64,000 nt of DNA from Euglena gracilis (taxonomy: Eukaryota > Euglenida > Euglenophyceae > Euglenales): NCBI GenBank assembly GCA_039621445.1, contig CP154954.1, forward strand, positions 6,273,425-6,337,424, written 5' to 3'. Under the pieces are notes generated by a model that searched no databases, was not told the DNA's origin, and saw nothing but the letters and a program-made list of their open reading frames with translations. Position numbers and translations under genes: made by a program. Below, in pieces: positions 1-9,438 of the stretch. Every line of letters starts with the position of its first letter. The first letter of the stretch is position 1.

Positions 1-898
1 TCAAGCATTAGCTTTTTAATATCTCTAGAGATTTACGCATATCTGCGTCCCATTTGATTTTTGTATTTTCGGGTGCGCGATTTTTGACCTGCCTCATTAG
101 AGGTACCGCGATTTTCGCGAAATCTTTCATGTAAATCGCGTAGTATTGGGCTAATCCCAAAAATCCTTTCAAATGGGTGATGGTCTTGATGACCTCAGGT
201 GTCCATTTCTTAATGGCCTCTAGTTTGCTAGGCGCCGCTCGGCGTTGGCCATTATTAAGAATGTGACCACAAAACTTTATCGTTTCGCGAAATAAGTGCA
301 TTTTAGCACCTTTGACAAAAAGTCTATGCTTGAGAAATGCGGCTAATACCGCGCGAACATCACGATAGTGAATATCGAGAATATTCTCGTGTGTCGCTGA
401 AGGAGGGGGGGTACCAACCAAAACATCATCAATGTATACCAGCGCAAACGGAAAATCCCGTAAGACCCATTGGATCATGCGCTGAAACATTGCTGGTCCA
501 TTCTTAACACCCATTGGTAAAACTGTCCATTGGTAAACACCTCTGGATGTTACAAAAGCCATATAGGCTTGCGAATCGGGATCCAGATGCTTTTGGTGGA
601 AACCATCCTCCAGGTTGAAAATTGACCACAAGCGGTTATCCACTTGTTTTGTGATGAGGTCCTCTATTAGAGGTAGCGGGAATGGGTCATCCTTAGTTTG
701 CGAATTTAGGTACCGATAATCCAGTACCAGCCTCCACTTTTTCTGACCTGATGGGTCTGGGGGCTTAGGAACCACAAAAGCTTGGGAGGTCCATTCACTC
801 TTGGAAGGGATGATCCACTTCCGCTCTATGAGCTTTTCAATCATTTCATTGAGAGCTATCTCTCTTTCTCCTGAACAACGGAAAAATTTCCGATGCAT
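1..898 (-). CDS. pol: G1 reverse transcriptase, copy A (partial)
   Basis: Begins upstream with LKEGAKPMHRKFF and runs through the gypsy RT blocks: VPKPPDPSGQKKWRLVLDYR, FNLEDGFHQ (motif A), VLPMGVKNGPAMFQRM (motif B) and the catalytic FALVYIDDVLVG (motif C), then FCGHILNNG and HLKGFLGLAQYY. Both YIDD aspartates are present. One base is missing near position 20 compared with copy B (41640), which shifts the frame just before the RNase H region. The rest of pol lies outside the window. The RT copies element RNA into DNA in virus-like particles. Confidence 0.93.
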
Positions 899-1095
899 TG
901 GCTTTGCGCCTTCCTTAAGCTCAATCTTACAAACACCGAAAGGTCCTTGAATAGCGGGATCTATATCGCAAGCGTAAACGGGATTTTCCAGAACACCAGA
1001 AAATTCGCGACTGATGCGCGTACAAAATTCTGCTCAACTGGGGTGATGTCCTGCACTTTCAATGACAGCGGAAACCTGTTTATGGGTCATATCAA

Positions 1096-1758
1096 CTATA
1101 GGGGGGGGGGGGCAGAACGGTGATGCCTATCGGCCATATGGTCAAAAGCCGTATCGGCTCCCACATGGTCGGTATGATCCAACACACTAACATTCAGGGG
1201 TGGAGATTGAGACACATTGAAAGAATCAAAGAAACAAACACGGAAAATGATTTCTTGGAAATGTGGTAATACCACTCCACGGAAATCCTCGAATAGAGGA
1301 ACATCGTTTGGTAGGTCCAACCAATAAAATGTGACATAAGTCAAATTCTGAAACCATTCCGCTTCGGGATTCACAGGAACAAGTAATGCGCCTCGCGCTT
1401 GATCCTGGAAAATCTTATTTACAACAAGCGGGATAAGTTTTAGGGGTGGATGCATCCATAGGATAGTGTCTCCCCAAAAATTATCAAAAGCGTTAGAATG
1501 TTGCGACCAATGTCGCGGTAGTCGCGAATGCGCGTTGGAAGAGAATGCATCAATTTCTAAGGTCAAATCAAAGGAATCTGCCATATCGGCGATTTTTGAA
1601 AACCAATGTTTCAAGATTCGATATTGACCAAACTGAAAAGCATTCCAGGTATCCTTGGTGTACTTGGAGATCTGCTCAACATCCTGAAGGGGGGGAACAC
1701 GCTGTAACACAGAACAACAGAATTGTGAATCATCCACACACATGTCCATAGGACTCAA
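1096..1758 (-). CDS. G1 Dam-like methyltransferase-type domain, copy A
   Basis: About 220 residues between protease and RT. Near residue 67 is EIDAFSSNAHSRLP and near 100 TILWMHPPLKLIP, followed by ARGALLVPV and WFQNL. The order D-x-F-[AS]-S ... LWM-[NH]-PP ... P-x-V ... LLVP matches domains in G2 and L1 in this window and resembles phage-type Dam N6-adenine methyltransferase domains, known also in DIRS-type retrotransposons. Here the NPP[WFY] motif reads HPPL, so catalysis is doubtful. The C-terminus runs into a twelve-G run (1101-1112) just before the RT region. Confidence 0.6.
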   Translation of the reverse strand: MSPMDMCVDDSQFCCSVLQRVPPLQDVEQISKYTKDTWNAFQFGQYRILKHWFSKIADMADSFDLTLEIDAFSSNAHSRLPRHWSQHSNAFDNFWGDTILWMHPPLKLIPLVVNKIFQDQARGALLVPVNPEAEWFQNLTYVTFYWLDLPNDVPLFEDFRGVVLPHFQEIIFRVCFFDSFNVSQSPPLNVSVLDHTDHVGADTAFDHMADRHHRSAPPPL

Positions 1759-2039
1759 TCCAGGGGGGGGGGTTGGGCATATACCCAGTCATCGGTGATG
1801 CGCGATAGCGCGGAATGCGCGATATGCGCGGGATTCGGACTATGTGCGGCAAGCACGATATTCGCGGGGGTGTTGGATAGCGCCATAGGCGCATGGGGAG
1901 CGCTATTCGCAAATCCTAAAAGGGAGGCTATGCCTCTGCACTGTAGTGCTTGATTCACATTCGCGAATTGCGAAAAACTTCCAATTGTAAGTGTGGGATG
2001 TGAACAACTACTAAGTGTATGGTTGGGTGTATCACCCAT
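1755..2039 (-). pseudogene. G1 linker between protease and Dam-like domain, copy A
   Basis: An open stretch of 94 residues, rich in Ala, Pro and Ser, in frame with the protease tail across a TGA. It ends at a run of ten G (1763-1772), where the frame must change to reach the Dam-like domain. The coding sequence holds many GCGCG and TCGCGA words. I see no known domain. Confidence 0.45.
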
Positions 2040-2189
2040 TGTACCAAGGCTACGTACGTTTTGGTTATCTATTAAATCCGTACCGGTTGTACCATTACCA
2101 AGTACATAAGTACTATTACCAGGTGTAGGTGGAGAAAAATTCCCGGTTGCGGAATCTAATCGGATTAGTTTGGAAGATTCAACTAGACA

Positions 2190-3034
2190 TCAACAATCAA
2201 AATCATGGTAAGCGGAGATTCTCCGACAGTGAGCGCATTGGTAGGAGGGTTGGTGCATGTGGTGCGCGTTTGTGTGGGTGTCACTGCATAAGTTGGTGTC
2301 GGTTGGGGTAGCTGCTGGGAGGTGTACAGGGGTGTCCGAAATCGACACACCTGGTGGAAAACGAAAAAGTTGGGCAGCTGGGCGGCTACTCGACACCGTA
2401 ATTACTTCAGGCCTTTGGGCTTTCGCCTGGGAACCCAGCGAAACGAGCGGGGTTAAGCTACTGGCTTTCCGTACCGCATGGGAAACGAGCGGTAAAAGTG
2501 CTGTGTGTAGGGGGGCAACTTTCTGTTTACCCCTAGGGTAGGAAACGGTGTTTTCGGATGTGGAAAACGTTATGGAAATGCGGGGGGACGTCCTGGGTGA
2601 CGTCACGGGGAACAAGTTTGGGGGTTCGGCGTGTGTGCAGTGGTAGTGCGCAAACCGTGCGAAGGACAATCCACCACCATTCGGTGTTGCCGTAGGAATG
2701 GAAGACCCAATATGACATCTGACCCGGCGATATTCGCCTCGAATGCCCAAGTACCCAGAAAATTTTGTAATTGTGGGGGGTGTGTGTCGTGCTTCGGGAT
2801 AATGGGGAGGACTATGTCCAAAATGCATCCCAAGTCACCACCGCACATGGGGCTGTTGTCTGCAGTCATAATTTTGATGGGATTCTTGGCATGAACCAAG
2901 AGGGGGGTGGGTATAATTCCTTTGCGGAAAAGAAGGGGGATTCGACACCCTGTTTCGACTAAAATCTTGGCTTGTGCACAAAAATTTCGAGTTTTAATTT
3001 TCGCTTGTACCAAAAGTTCCAGGGGGGTACGCAA
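2190..3034 (-). pseudogene. G1 retropepsin-like aspartic protease, copy A
   Basis: The reading frame contains KILVETGCRIPLLF followed about 65 residues later by DVILGLPFL, the paired signature of retroviral-type aspartic proteases, which cut the gag-pol polyprotein. The usual catalytic DTG reads ETG here, so the active aspartate is replaced by glutamate. In copy A a change near 2638-2650 shifts the frame and splits the protein; copy B is open across the same place. The domain is followed by a Ser/Pro/Thr-rich tail ending in a Cys/His cluster. A TGA at 2190-2192 separates it in frame from the linker that leads to the Dam-like domain. Confidence 0.7.
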
Positions 3035-3058
3035 AGCGAAGGGTCGGGTGTAAAATCG

Positions 3059-4719
3059 TTATCGCGCCAACTATTCCATAACTCTTTGCTTACTTTGCTC
3101 AACATTCCAAGCAAAAATTTCGCGCGGGGAGTGGGGGACCGAAAACTTTCTGGGTACCGACTAAAAAGACCGATGGGCAGGGGTACCGACCATCATGCGC
3201 ATAGCGGGTATGCAACTTAGCCAATGAGGCTTCAATATTACCAACATCCTGTTGTAACTGTTTGTGCAAATCGGACACGGTGGCCTGAAGTCCGCTAATA
3301 TCCGGTGTTGGTGCACGGGTTGCCGCATTGCGGTTCTGCAAATCCGCGATTGCGGTCCGGATTTCCATTGTGCCGTTTTGCCACTGTTGTTGCAAATTGT
3401 CAATCCTACTCGCGACATTCGCGATTTGGGGTTGAAAACTCGCAATTTCAGCGGGAATTTCGCCTAATGGCGAGATTTCTGCTCCAATCGAGAAAGTCTT
3501 TCCTCCAAATGTTGCACATACGTGCGGGGGGCAAAACTTTGATTGGCTTGGGTAGAAAAGCGGGCAAAATTCGCGGAATCACCGCTCAATTAGAAAATGC
3601 GCTGTTGCGCTTCCTGAAATGCGGTTGAAAGTGTGGAGAACTGCTCCAATGTAATAAATTGTCCCAAATCGGGATTTTTTGATGGGGGTTCATGCAACTT
3701 TTGCTGCAATTGTGGAAAAATTGCCGTAATTGGCTCCAATTTGTGGGATAAAGCTTGCAATCTATGTTGCATGTTGGAGAAAATCGCATCATTGCGGGAT
3801 TGTGTTTCACACATGGCTTCACTCACTTTTTGGAAATGTTGTGGCAAATGTGCCTGCAAATGTGTGTCCAAACTTTGACGCAAAGTTGCTAGGTCCACAT
3901 TGGTGGATTGAAAATTTGTTTGGCAATATTCACCAACATCACGCACATAACTCCAAAGGTAATCGAGCTTGTGTTCTACAACCTTTTGGATGTTTTCATC
4001 AAAATCCAAAACCTTGTTAAGTGTCATAGCGCAATCCGCTACACAAGTGTGGACATGGGAGATTTGCCGCGTTAGCGGGTGGTCCACTGGAAGATTTGCG
4101 ACTATGCGCTGAATCACCGTAATGGGATGAGAAGAAATATTTTCCAACTCTTCCACATCACTGCTCACAGACTCTGTAGGACTTGTATAAGCAGGAACTG
4201 TCAAACGCATCTCCGGGTGCCATGGCAATGCCGGAAAAGAACCCGTATCCGGTGGTGCGGGCAATTGTCCAATCGGACTTGTGGGGTGAAGCGTAGGGGG
4301 GGGGCTGAAAGAAACATGGTGTTTCTAACGCACCTTCAACAAAAAGTTGCCGTGGCGTATCCGTCTCAGAGTCAAATGTGCCTATCGGCACCAGTGCGAG
4401 ATCTCGCCGGCGGGAATGGGTGTTAGCCGATTGGCTTTCCAACAAAAGGGGTTGTGCCTGTTGGGCATGGGGTTTGCTCTATAGAGCTTGACACCGATAG
4501 GTGTGGGGGTTCCCATCGGGCGGGGGGAGGATTACTCGACACAGACACCGATAGGTGTGACACACGCGGGGAAGGAGGATGACCTGCCAAATGAGTCAAT
4601 GCTTGTGTACCCCTATGGGGTTGAGGATGCTCATTAGAGCTAGTCAATGATGCCGCAGGTTCAAGTCCTCGAAGTGAACCAATCAATGCAGCGTAGTCAA
4701 TGGGAGTTGTGCTCTGCAT
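3059..4719 (-). pseudogene. gag: G1 gag-like region, copy A, frameshifted
   Basis: A likely start ATG at 4719 opens MQSTTPIDYAALIG, followed by a Ser/Pro-rich stretch. After two frame changes (about 4430 and the G run at 4296-4304) comes a region of about 220 residues with long helices and many Gln and Leu, probably coiled coil. A second Gln-rich helical part reads through about 3560-3100. In-frame TAA (3590) and TAG/TAA (3071, 3059) break otherwise sensible sequence. No zinc knuckle is visible. The gag role rests on its place 5' of protease and RT and on its helical composition; sequence identity alone would not show it. Confidence 0.6.
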
Positions 4720-5672
4720 TTTTGAAGCAAAAACACAAAAAACAAGTGTAAATTGCGGTGTAAAATGCAGAAACAAGTACAAAAAAAAGGGAAAGTATTA
4801 AAGTAAGCAGAGACCCGAACTCTGAGGTTTGAAGCAGCGTATACTGCGAACCGTCATAGGACGTGTCCGTGCGTACAGCTTTGGCCGGAAACGGCTTGTA
4901 GTGCCTGTAATCGCCTCTAGGCGAGGCACCACTCGACCGTTTGCCATCAAAAGGATCGAAAACCTAACCTGCTACAAAGTGTATGTCCAACCTTTCCTCG
5001 CTTTCGCCCTTTGGTGCGCAAAAGGTAAAAGTTGGAGTAACAGAAAAAAATAAAATAAAAATATAAAAGTTGAAAAGCCCTTTTCCCCAATTAAGAGGCA
5101 GAGCACAAGGCAGGTGAGAAGCCCTATGGGCTACGACAAAGAAAAGTGCCAAGTGACTTGGCTGTCCTTTCAGGACTTCAAATGAAAACAAATCAAACTT
5201 GAAAATCAAGTCTTGAATGAAATACCAGAATGGAATAAAATAGAAAATACCACCAAGAACCAGAATAAGGATTGAGTATTCCTAATTCAGGCCGTTGGCA
5301 TCTGTAGGAATACCACCCAGCATAGTACTGTGTATGGGGCTCAGAGCTATATCTGGCCGTAGGCTTATACCTACATACACAGTACCATGGCCTTACGGCT
5401 GCCTGGTACACAATTGCGCCAAGGGATCCTTCCGGCTTGTTCCGTACGCATCACGCCTCTTCCTACTGCGCAAGGGGTACCTCTGGGACGTTCGCCTACC
5501 GCCACCAGAACAGTGCCAGCATTGTGGCCAAAATCACTGGCCTTGGGACAGCCACACCCTCATCCGCCTGATCGGCCCGCTCCCACGTGCCCAATCAGGC
5601 TCACCTGCATTTAGGATTACAAGTGGGACAAGTGCAAAAACCCCCTGCCAGGGAAGAGGAGATCTGCTCTCG
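4720..5672. other. Leader and spacer between G1 gag and L2 fragment, copy A
   Basis: No gene recognised. It includes the untranslated leader of G1 and, at 5325-5336 and 5374-5385, two perfect 12-base inverted arms (GTACTGTGTATG and its complement) that can fold into a hairpin with a 37-base loop. Bases 4911-4985 differ from copy B at about a dozen places, far more than their surroundings. Confidence 0.5.
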
Positions 5673-6199
5673 TGCGGAGACGTCCCCACGCACCCTGAAC
5701 CGCCGCAAAACCTAACAACAGACCACACACACACCCCGGACGTCGGGCTGGAAAGGCCCGTCCGTCGTAGTCCGCCCAAGGGCGCCGCCGCACAAGTGGG
5801 GCAAACCGCGGACGGGGTAGCCTCCCCACCTGTGGGGACGTGGAGGAGAACCCCGGACCAGCCAGGCGTCCGGCACACGCGTCACCCCGCGGTGCACCGG
5901 CTGCGGCAGGTGCCCGGTACCACGACCACCTGTTGTTGGGTCTCGCTCACCCGGAACGCGACGCCGCGGTGGTCATCGACCGCGCGGGGCAGGAGTCCAA
6001 TCTCAGAGGACGGACCGCGCACATCCTTGTCGTGGGCACCCCCCAATGCGACATCACCCATGTCCTACATCAAAAAATCCCGACCCTCATACACCTACCC
6101 TCGGCCTGCGAACAACCTGTCTTTGACACCATGGCAGACACCATCAACACCTACGCCCACGCACAGGTTGAGGGTAGCCTGGACCAAATTGATCTCTGA
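5673..6199 (+). pseudogene. L2 LINE fragment 1: 2A-like motif and pre-RT region, copy A
   Basis: At 5831-5860 the plus strand encodes CGDVEENPGP, a perfect 2A-type consensus that makes ribosomes skip one peptide bond. A decayed version, CGDVPTHPEP, lies upstream at 5673-5702 in another frame. Downstream residues (LAHPERDAAVV, GQESNLRG, ADTINTYAHAQ) align with the pre-RT region of L1 (LAHPWEGRDAATVADSAGKE), so this is the N-terminal part of a related LINE. The RT that should follow is found at 8.9-9.4 kb on the opposite strand. Confidence 0.75.
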
Positions 6200-7225
6200 T
6201 GAGGGCATGCTGGAGGATGACATTGAAGGTGGCGGTCTTGTTGGTGAGCCAAAGGTTGTGAGATGTTCAGCTGTGTAGTGGTTCAACGGTGGTGGCTCAT
6301 GAATGGACCAGGGTCTCAGTACAGGGCCAGGGTTGGTCTTGGGTTGTAGGCCTTCCACATCAATGGCATCAACCTTGGTAGGCTTTGGTTGAGCTGGGGG
6401 TCTTGGCCTGGCAGCCTGGGATGCATTGGTATGTGACCCCTGATCTCTGACCCTGCATCTGGGTCCACCCACTTGGGACCCAATGGAACTGATAGCTGGG
6501 CAGGTCATGGTCCCACAACTGGAGAAGGTTTTGGGCAGGGAGTCCCCAGCTGGAGTGAGGGGTGTCGATGCTGCCAGAGCCTGAGTGGGAGATGTCGATG
6601 TAACCACAGCCAAGGTGGGAGATGTCGATAGAGCCACAGCACCAGAAGGTGATGGTTCAGGTTGTGGTGTAGATGGGGTCGGGGAAACTGAGGAGTTGAA
6701 GGCTGGGTGCAAACTCAACATGGTGGATGGGGATGGTACTGGTCCCAGTGCCAGAAAGAAGGAGCCAAACATCAGTGTGACTCTGAGGCATGAATGGATG
6801 GTTGCTGACTTAAGGGGGCCAATGAGAAAATTAGGCCAATAATTGCTGCAATGTTGACTGCAAAAAGGCTTTGGCAGGTCCAAAAGGCTGACAGGCTTTT
6901 TCTGGGGGGGCTTTTGCAGGCCCAATACATGAGGAGGGAGAGCCGATTCCAGTGGGGGGTTTTGCAAACCCAATATTCCAGACTTTGAGACGGCTTCCAG
7001 AGGGGGCTTTTGCAGGCCCAATATTGAAGGTTGGGGCTTTTTCAAGCCCAAATGTGACGTGGAGAGCTTTTGCAAGCTCAAATATGCACCCAGGTTGTCA
7101 ATAGTAGTTGACTGTCCGCGGCGACCACGTCGGCACGGTAGTACGGCGTCGTCTTCGTTCTCGTCGTCATGCAGCAGGCTGCCCAGTAGTCTGCAGTAGT
7201 CTGCGACGTGACGCAGGGTCTTCAC
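6200..7225 (-). CDS. Hypothetical Pro-rich ORF with repeated LGLQKPP motif, copy A
   Basis: An open frame of 376 residues (it continues to 6095) is kept intact in both copies. Near the N-terminus a motif close to LGLQKPP recurs about every 18-20 residues, four or five times, followed by a long Ser/Pro/Thr-rich region. Its last 35 codons lie opposite the L2 coding frame, so that part is surely a shadow. I do not recognise a family. It may be a remnant of a LINE N-terminal region or simply an open frame in GC-rich repeats. Confidence 0.25.
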
Positions 7226-7664
7226 AGTCCACCTCCATGTCGAGTCTCCGCTTGGTTCCAGTCTGCGTGGTCAGGGCGGCGACGATGCTCTTGGACCCCG
7301 TCTGGGGCTTTCCGGCCATGTTATGCGGAAGGCGAAAAAAAATCGACACTCAGAAATTGAACTCAGTCCACCGACCAGTGGCACAGCCTACTGGATTTGA
7401 GTGTTCAGGGGTGTCGGAGGCTATGTACAGATGGAGGAACCCCATGGATAGTCCGAGGTGTCAACTGTCGCGGGGCTCAGCGGGAGGAAAATGGGCAAGG
7501 CCCATCTTCAATATAAAGCGCAGGGGGAGGGCAGGGCGGTGCTACAAACCGTGTGGTATGGTCGTCGGCGGGTGTGCAAGAGGTGGGTTGCGGGGCGTGG
7601 GTGGGGGGGCGGTTGGTCGTTGTCTCTCTGTGTGTGTGTGTTGTTGTGTGTGTGCTGTGTTGCC

Positions 7665-7693
7665 CTTCTTCTTCTTCTTCTTCTTCTTTTTCT
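7665..7693. repeat. (TTC)n microsatellite
   Basis: Seven TTC units follow a TG-rich stretch (7629-7660), just beyond the stop codon of the minus-strand L2 endonuclease fragment. Copy B has eight units (about 49288-49315). Confidence 0.8.
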
Positions 7694-7696
7694 TTC

Positions 7697-8374
7697 TTAA
7701 CGGAGTAAGTGCTTGGGTTGTAGGAGGTGGAATACCTCTCGTAGCAGGGCGATGGCCACGTTTTGGTAGATTTCCGCCTCCTTGATTTCGCGCTCAGCGC
7801 CCTGCTGCCAAAACGAGGCACGTTTGGCCACTCTGCTCAGTGTCCTGGCCGTTTCCGGTCCCATGCCGCCCCATGTCCCGAGGGCGAAAGGCGTGAAGCC
7901 CCACCATGCTTGCTGACATGGGATGTTGTATTTCTGCTTTTTGGCGTCCTCCCTCCTCTTTAGGAAGGATCTCCAGCGTTCGCGGGTTGCGGTGAGTTCT
8001 GTAGCCTGCCATCCATGGCAGACGGTGACGTCCAGCGCTGTCGGCTTCCCCTCAGACCAGCAGTCCAGAAGGGGGTCCGCCGGGCGGAGATGGCTGTCTC
8101 TGGCTGTCGGCAATGAAACTTCCTTCTGCACCCGCTGACCGCTGTTGGACAAGGTTTGAAATAGGGCGTCCTGTAAAGCGTTGTGGCGTGTTGCGAAGTT
8201 GTTCCTGCGGCAGAAGAGGAGGTGGTCGCCCTCCTTGTCCATGGGTTGGCCGAATCCTGTGCACGGCTGGCTGACGTCATTCAACACCAGGAGGCCCAAC
8301 CACCATTTCAGTCCCAGGGTGTATTCTTCGCTGGAGAAGGTGGTGTGGGAGTTGTTCGAGGGGGTAGCTGCCAT
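7697..8374 (-). pseudogene. L2 LINE fragment 4: zinc knuckle and restriction-like endonuclease, copy A
   Basis: A 225-residue open frame matches the C-terminus of L1 almost throughout. It has an H-and-C cluster (EGDHLLFCRRNNFATRHNAL), then RPADPLLDC and ALDVTVCHGWQ, the spaced acidic residues of a PD-(D/E)xK-type nuclease, then WGFTPFALGTWGGMGPE and a helical end closing at KHLLR and TAA. In R2-type LINEs this domain nicks the target DNA to prime reverse transcription. The acidic residue in ALDVTV is present here but lost in L1 (ALGVTI). The first cysteine pair expected before the His is incomplete (CTGFGQP). Confidence 0.75.
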
Positions 8375-8930
8375 CCAACCGTGTCCAAACCCCGTGTGTT
8401 CAATTTCCTAAGGTTTGCATACAGTGGACCTGTTCCCCTATTTAGTGGCGGCCGCTCCATCCTTTCACAGAGGGGGACACAACAAGGCTGCCCTCTGGGC
8501 CCCATCGGGTTCGCCCTGGCGCTGCAGCCCCTGCTGGAGCGGATTACCAGGGATGGCCAGCTGCTGTGGAACAGCTGGTACCTGGACGACGGCCTCCTGG
8601 TCGGGACCCCGGACAGGATTGAACACTGCCTACGATTCCTGCTGCAAGAGTCCCACCGCGTAGGTCTCGGCCTTAACCTGCAAGCGTCATGTGGGGCCCG
8701 GAAGCAAGGAGTACACCCAGCTGTGACAGAATGCAAGTTGTCCCTTGGACACTAGGGGAGGGTATCACCGTCCTTGGTATCCCAGTTGACCTCCCTGCAT
8801 CCTCGGACACTACCAAGACGGCGTGGGAAGACGCCGCCGCCAAAATCGAGAAGGCCGCATCTACCATAACTTCCCTGACCGACGCCCAGGTAGCTGCCCG
8901 GTCTACGCAAACAGTCTTGGAGGTGGCGGG
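8375..8930 (+). pseudogene. L2 LINE fragment 3: RT palm and thumb, inverted, copy A
   Basis: On the plus strand this encodes FNFLRFAYSG, RGTQQGCPLGPIGFALALQP (RT motif B), SWYLDDGLLVG (motif C, both aspartates present) and, after a frame change near 8740, GITVLGIPVDL with a helical thumb segment. It matches the middle of L1 pol, but both flanking L2 pieces (7697-8374 and 8916-9438) lie on the minus strand. The segment has therefore been flipped, with loss of motif A and about 150 codons on one side. Confidence 0.75.
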
Positions 8931-9438
8931 GCCGCAGACCCGACGGACCTGGTGCGGATCCCCGCAGGAAGCGGCGGATGGCCTCCTTCAGTCTGTCCTC
9001 CCATTCCGGGGTGTGGTTCTCTGGAAATGGCCTAACGTGTCGCGGGAGGCGGTTGGTGTCGACGTTTATGCCGGCAGGATGCAACTTCTCCAGGGCAGCC
9101 CAGACCTCCGGGTCCTCTGGTTGGTGCGCACCCTCGGAGAGCAGTATCTGGACCGCCTTCGCGGACGCCCCTTTAGCAGTGAGGGTGCGTACCCGTCTCG
9201 TTACTGCCTCACTGAGGGCGGTCGGCTGTGTTCTGGAGCGCTTTTCCGCCCTGGTTTCCACGATGGAGTGTCGTGTCTGCGTGACCTTCAGTGCCTCCGA
9301 CAGAAGGGTGGTGTAATCCCCCTCGCGGAAAAGTTTGGCGCGCCTCAGCAGGATGGACTGCAGCTCTGCTGCCGAGGGCGGTGAAGTGGTTGACGCAGGT
9401 CGAAGGACGAGCTTTGGGAAAGGGTGTGCCCCGAACAA
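8916..9438 (-). pseudogene. L2 LINE fragment 2: N-terminal RT region, copy A
   Basis: The minus strand encodes PFPKLVLRPAST, AKLFREGDYTTLLSEALK, ETRAEKRSRTQP, KAVQILLSEGAH and GSAPGPSGLRPRHLQDCLRR. These line up step by step with the region ahead of RT motif A in L1. Homology ends abruptly at about 8916, where the plus-strand palm fragment begins. The open frame runs on to 8752 without LINE similarity. Confidence 0.75.

Larger units (their letters stand above)
1..4719 (-). mobile_element. Ty3/gypsy-type element G1, copy A, gag to RT (cut by window start)
   Basis: Read on the minus strand the order is gag, aspartic protease, Dam-like domain, RT. RNase H, integrase and chromodomain lie beyond the window edge but are seen in copy B. 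I could not recognise long terminal repeats. The frame changes several times, often at runs of 9-12 G on the plus strand (for example 1101-1112, 1763-1772 and 4296-4304), so the copy is probably not functional as written. Confidence 0.85.

Noticed and set aside
4645-4670. tRNA-like T-loop GGTTCAAGTCC
   Set aside because: It lies inside the G1 gag reading frame and the flanking bases do not form the T stem or any acceptor stem.
7108-7785. A 225-residue plus-strand protein with a Cys/Val/Phe-rich end
   Set aside because: The end is a translation of TG and TTC microsatellites and it runs opposite the L2 endonuclease fragment.
8389-8755. Assembly chimera as the cause of the L2 palm inversion
   Set aside because: The same junctions occur in both copies; this would need the same error twice unless the second copy is itself an assembly duplicate.
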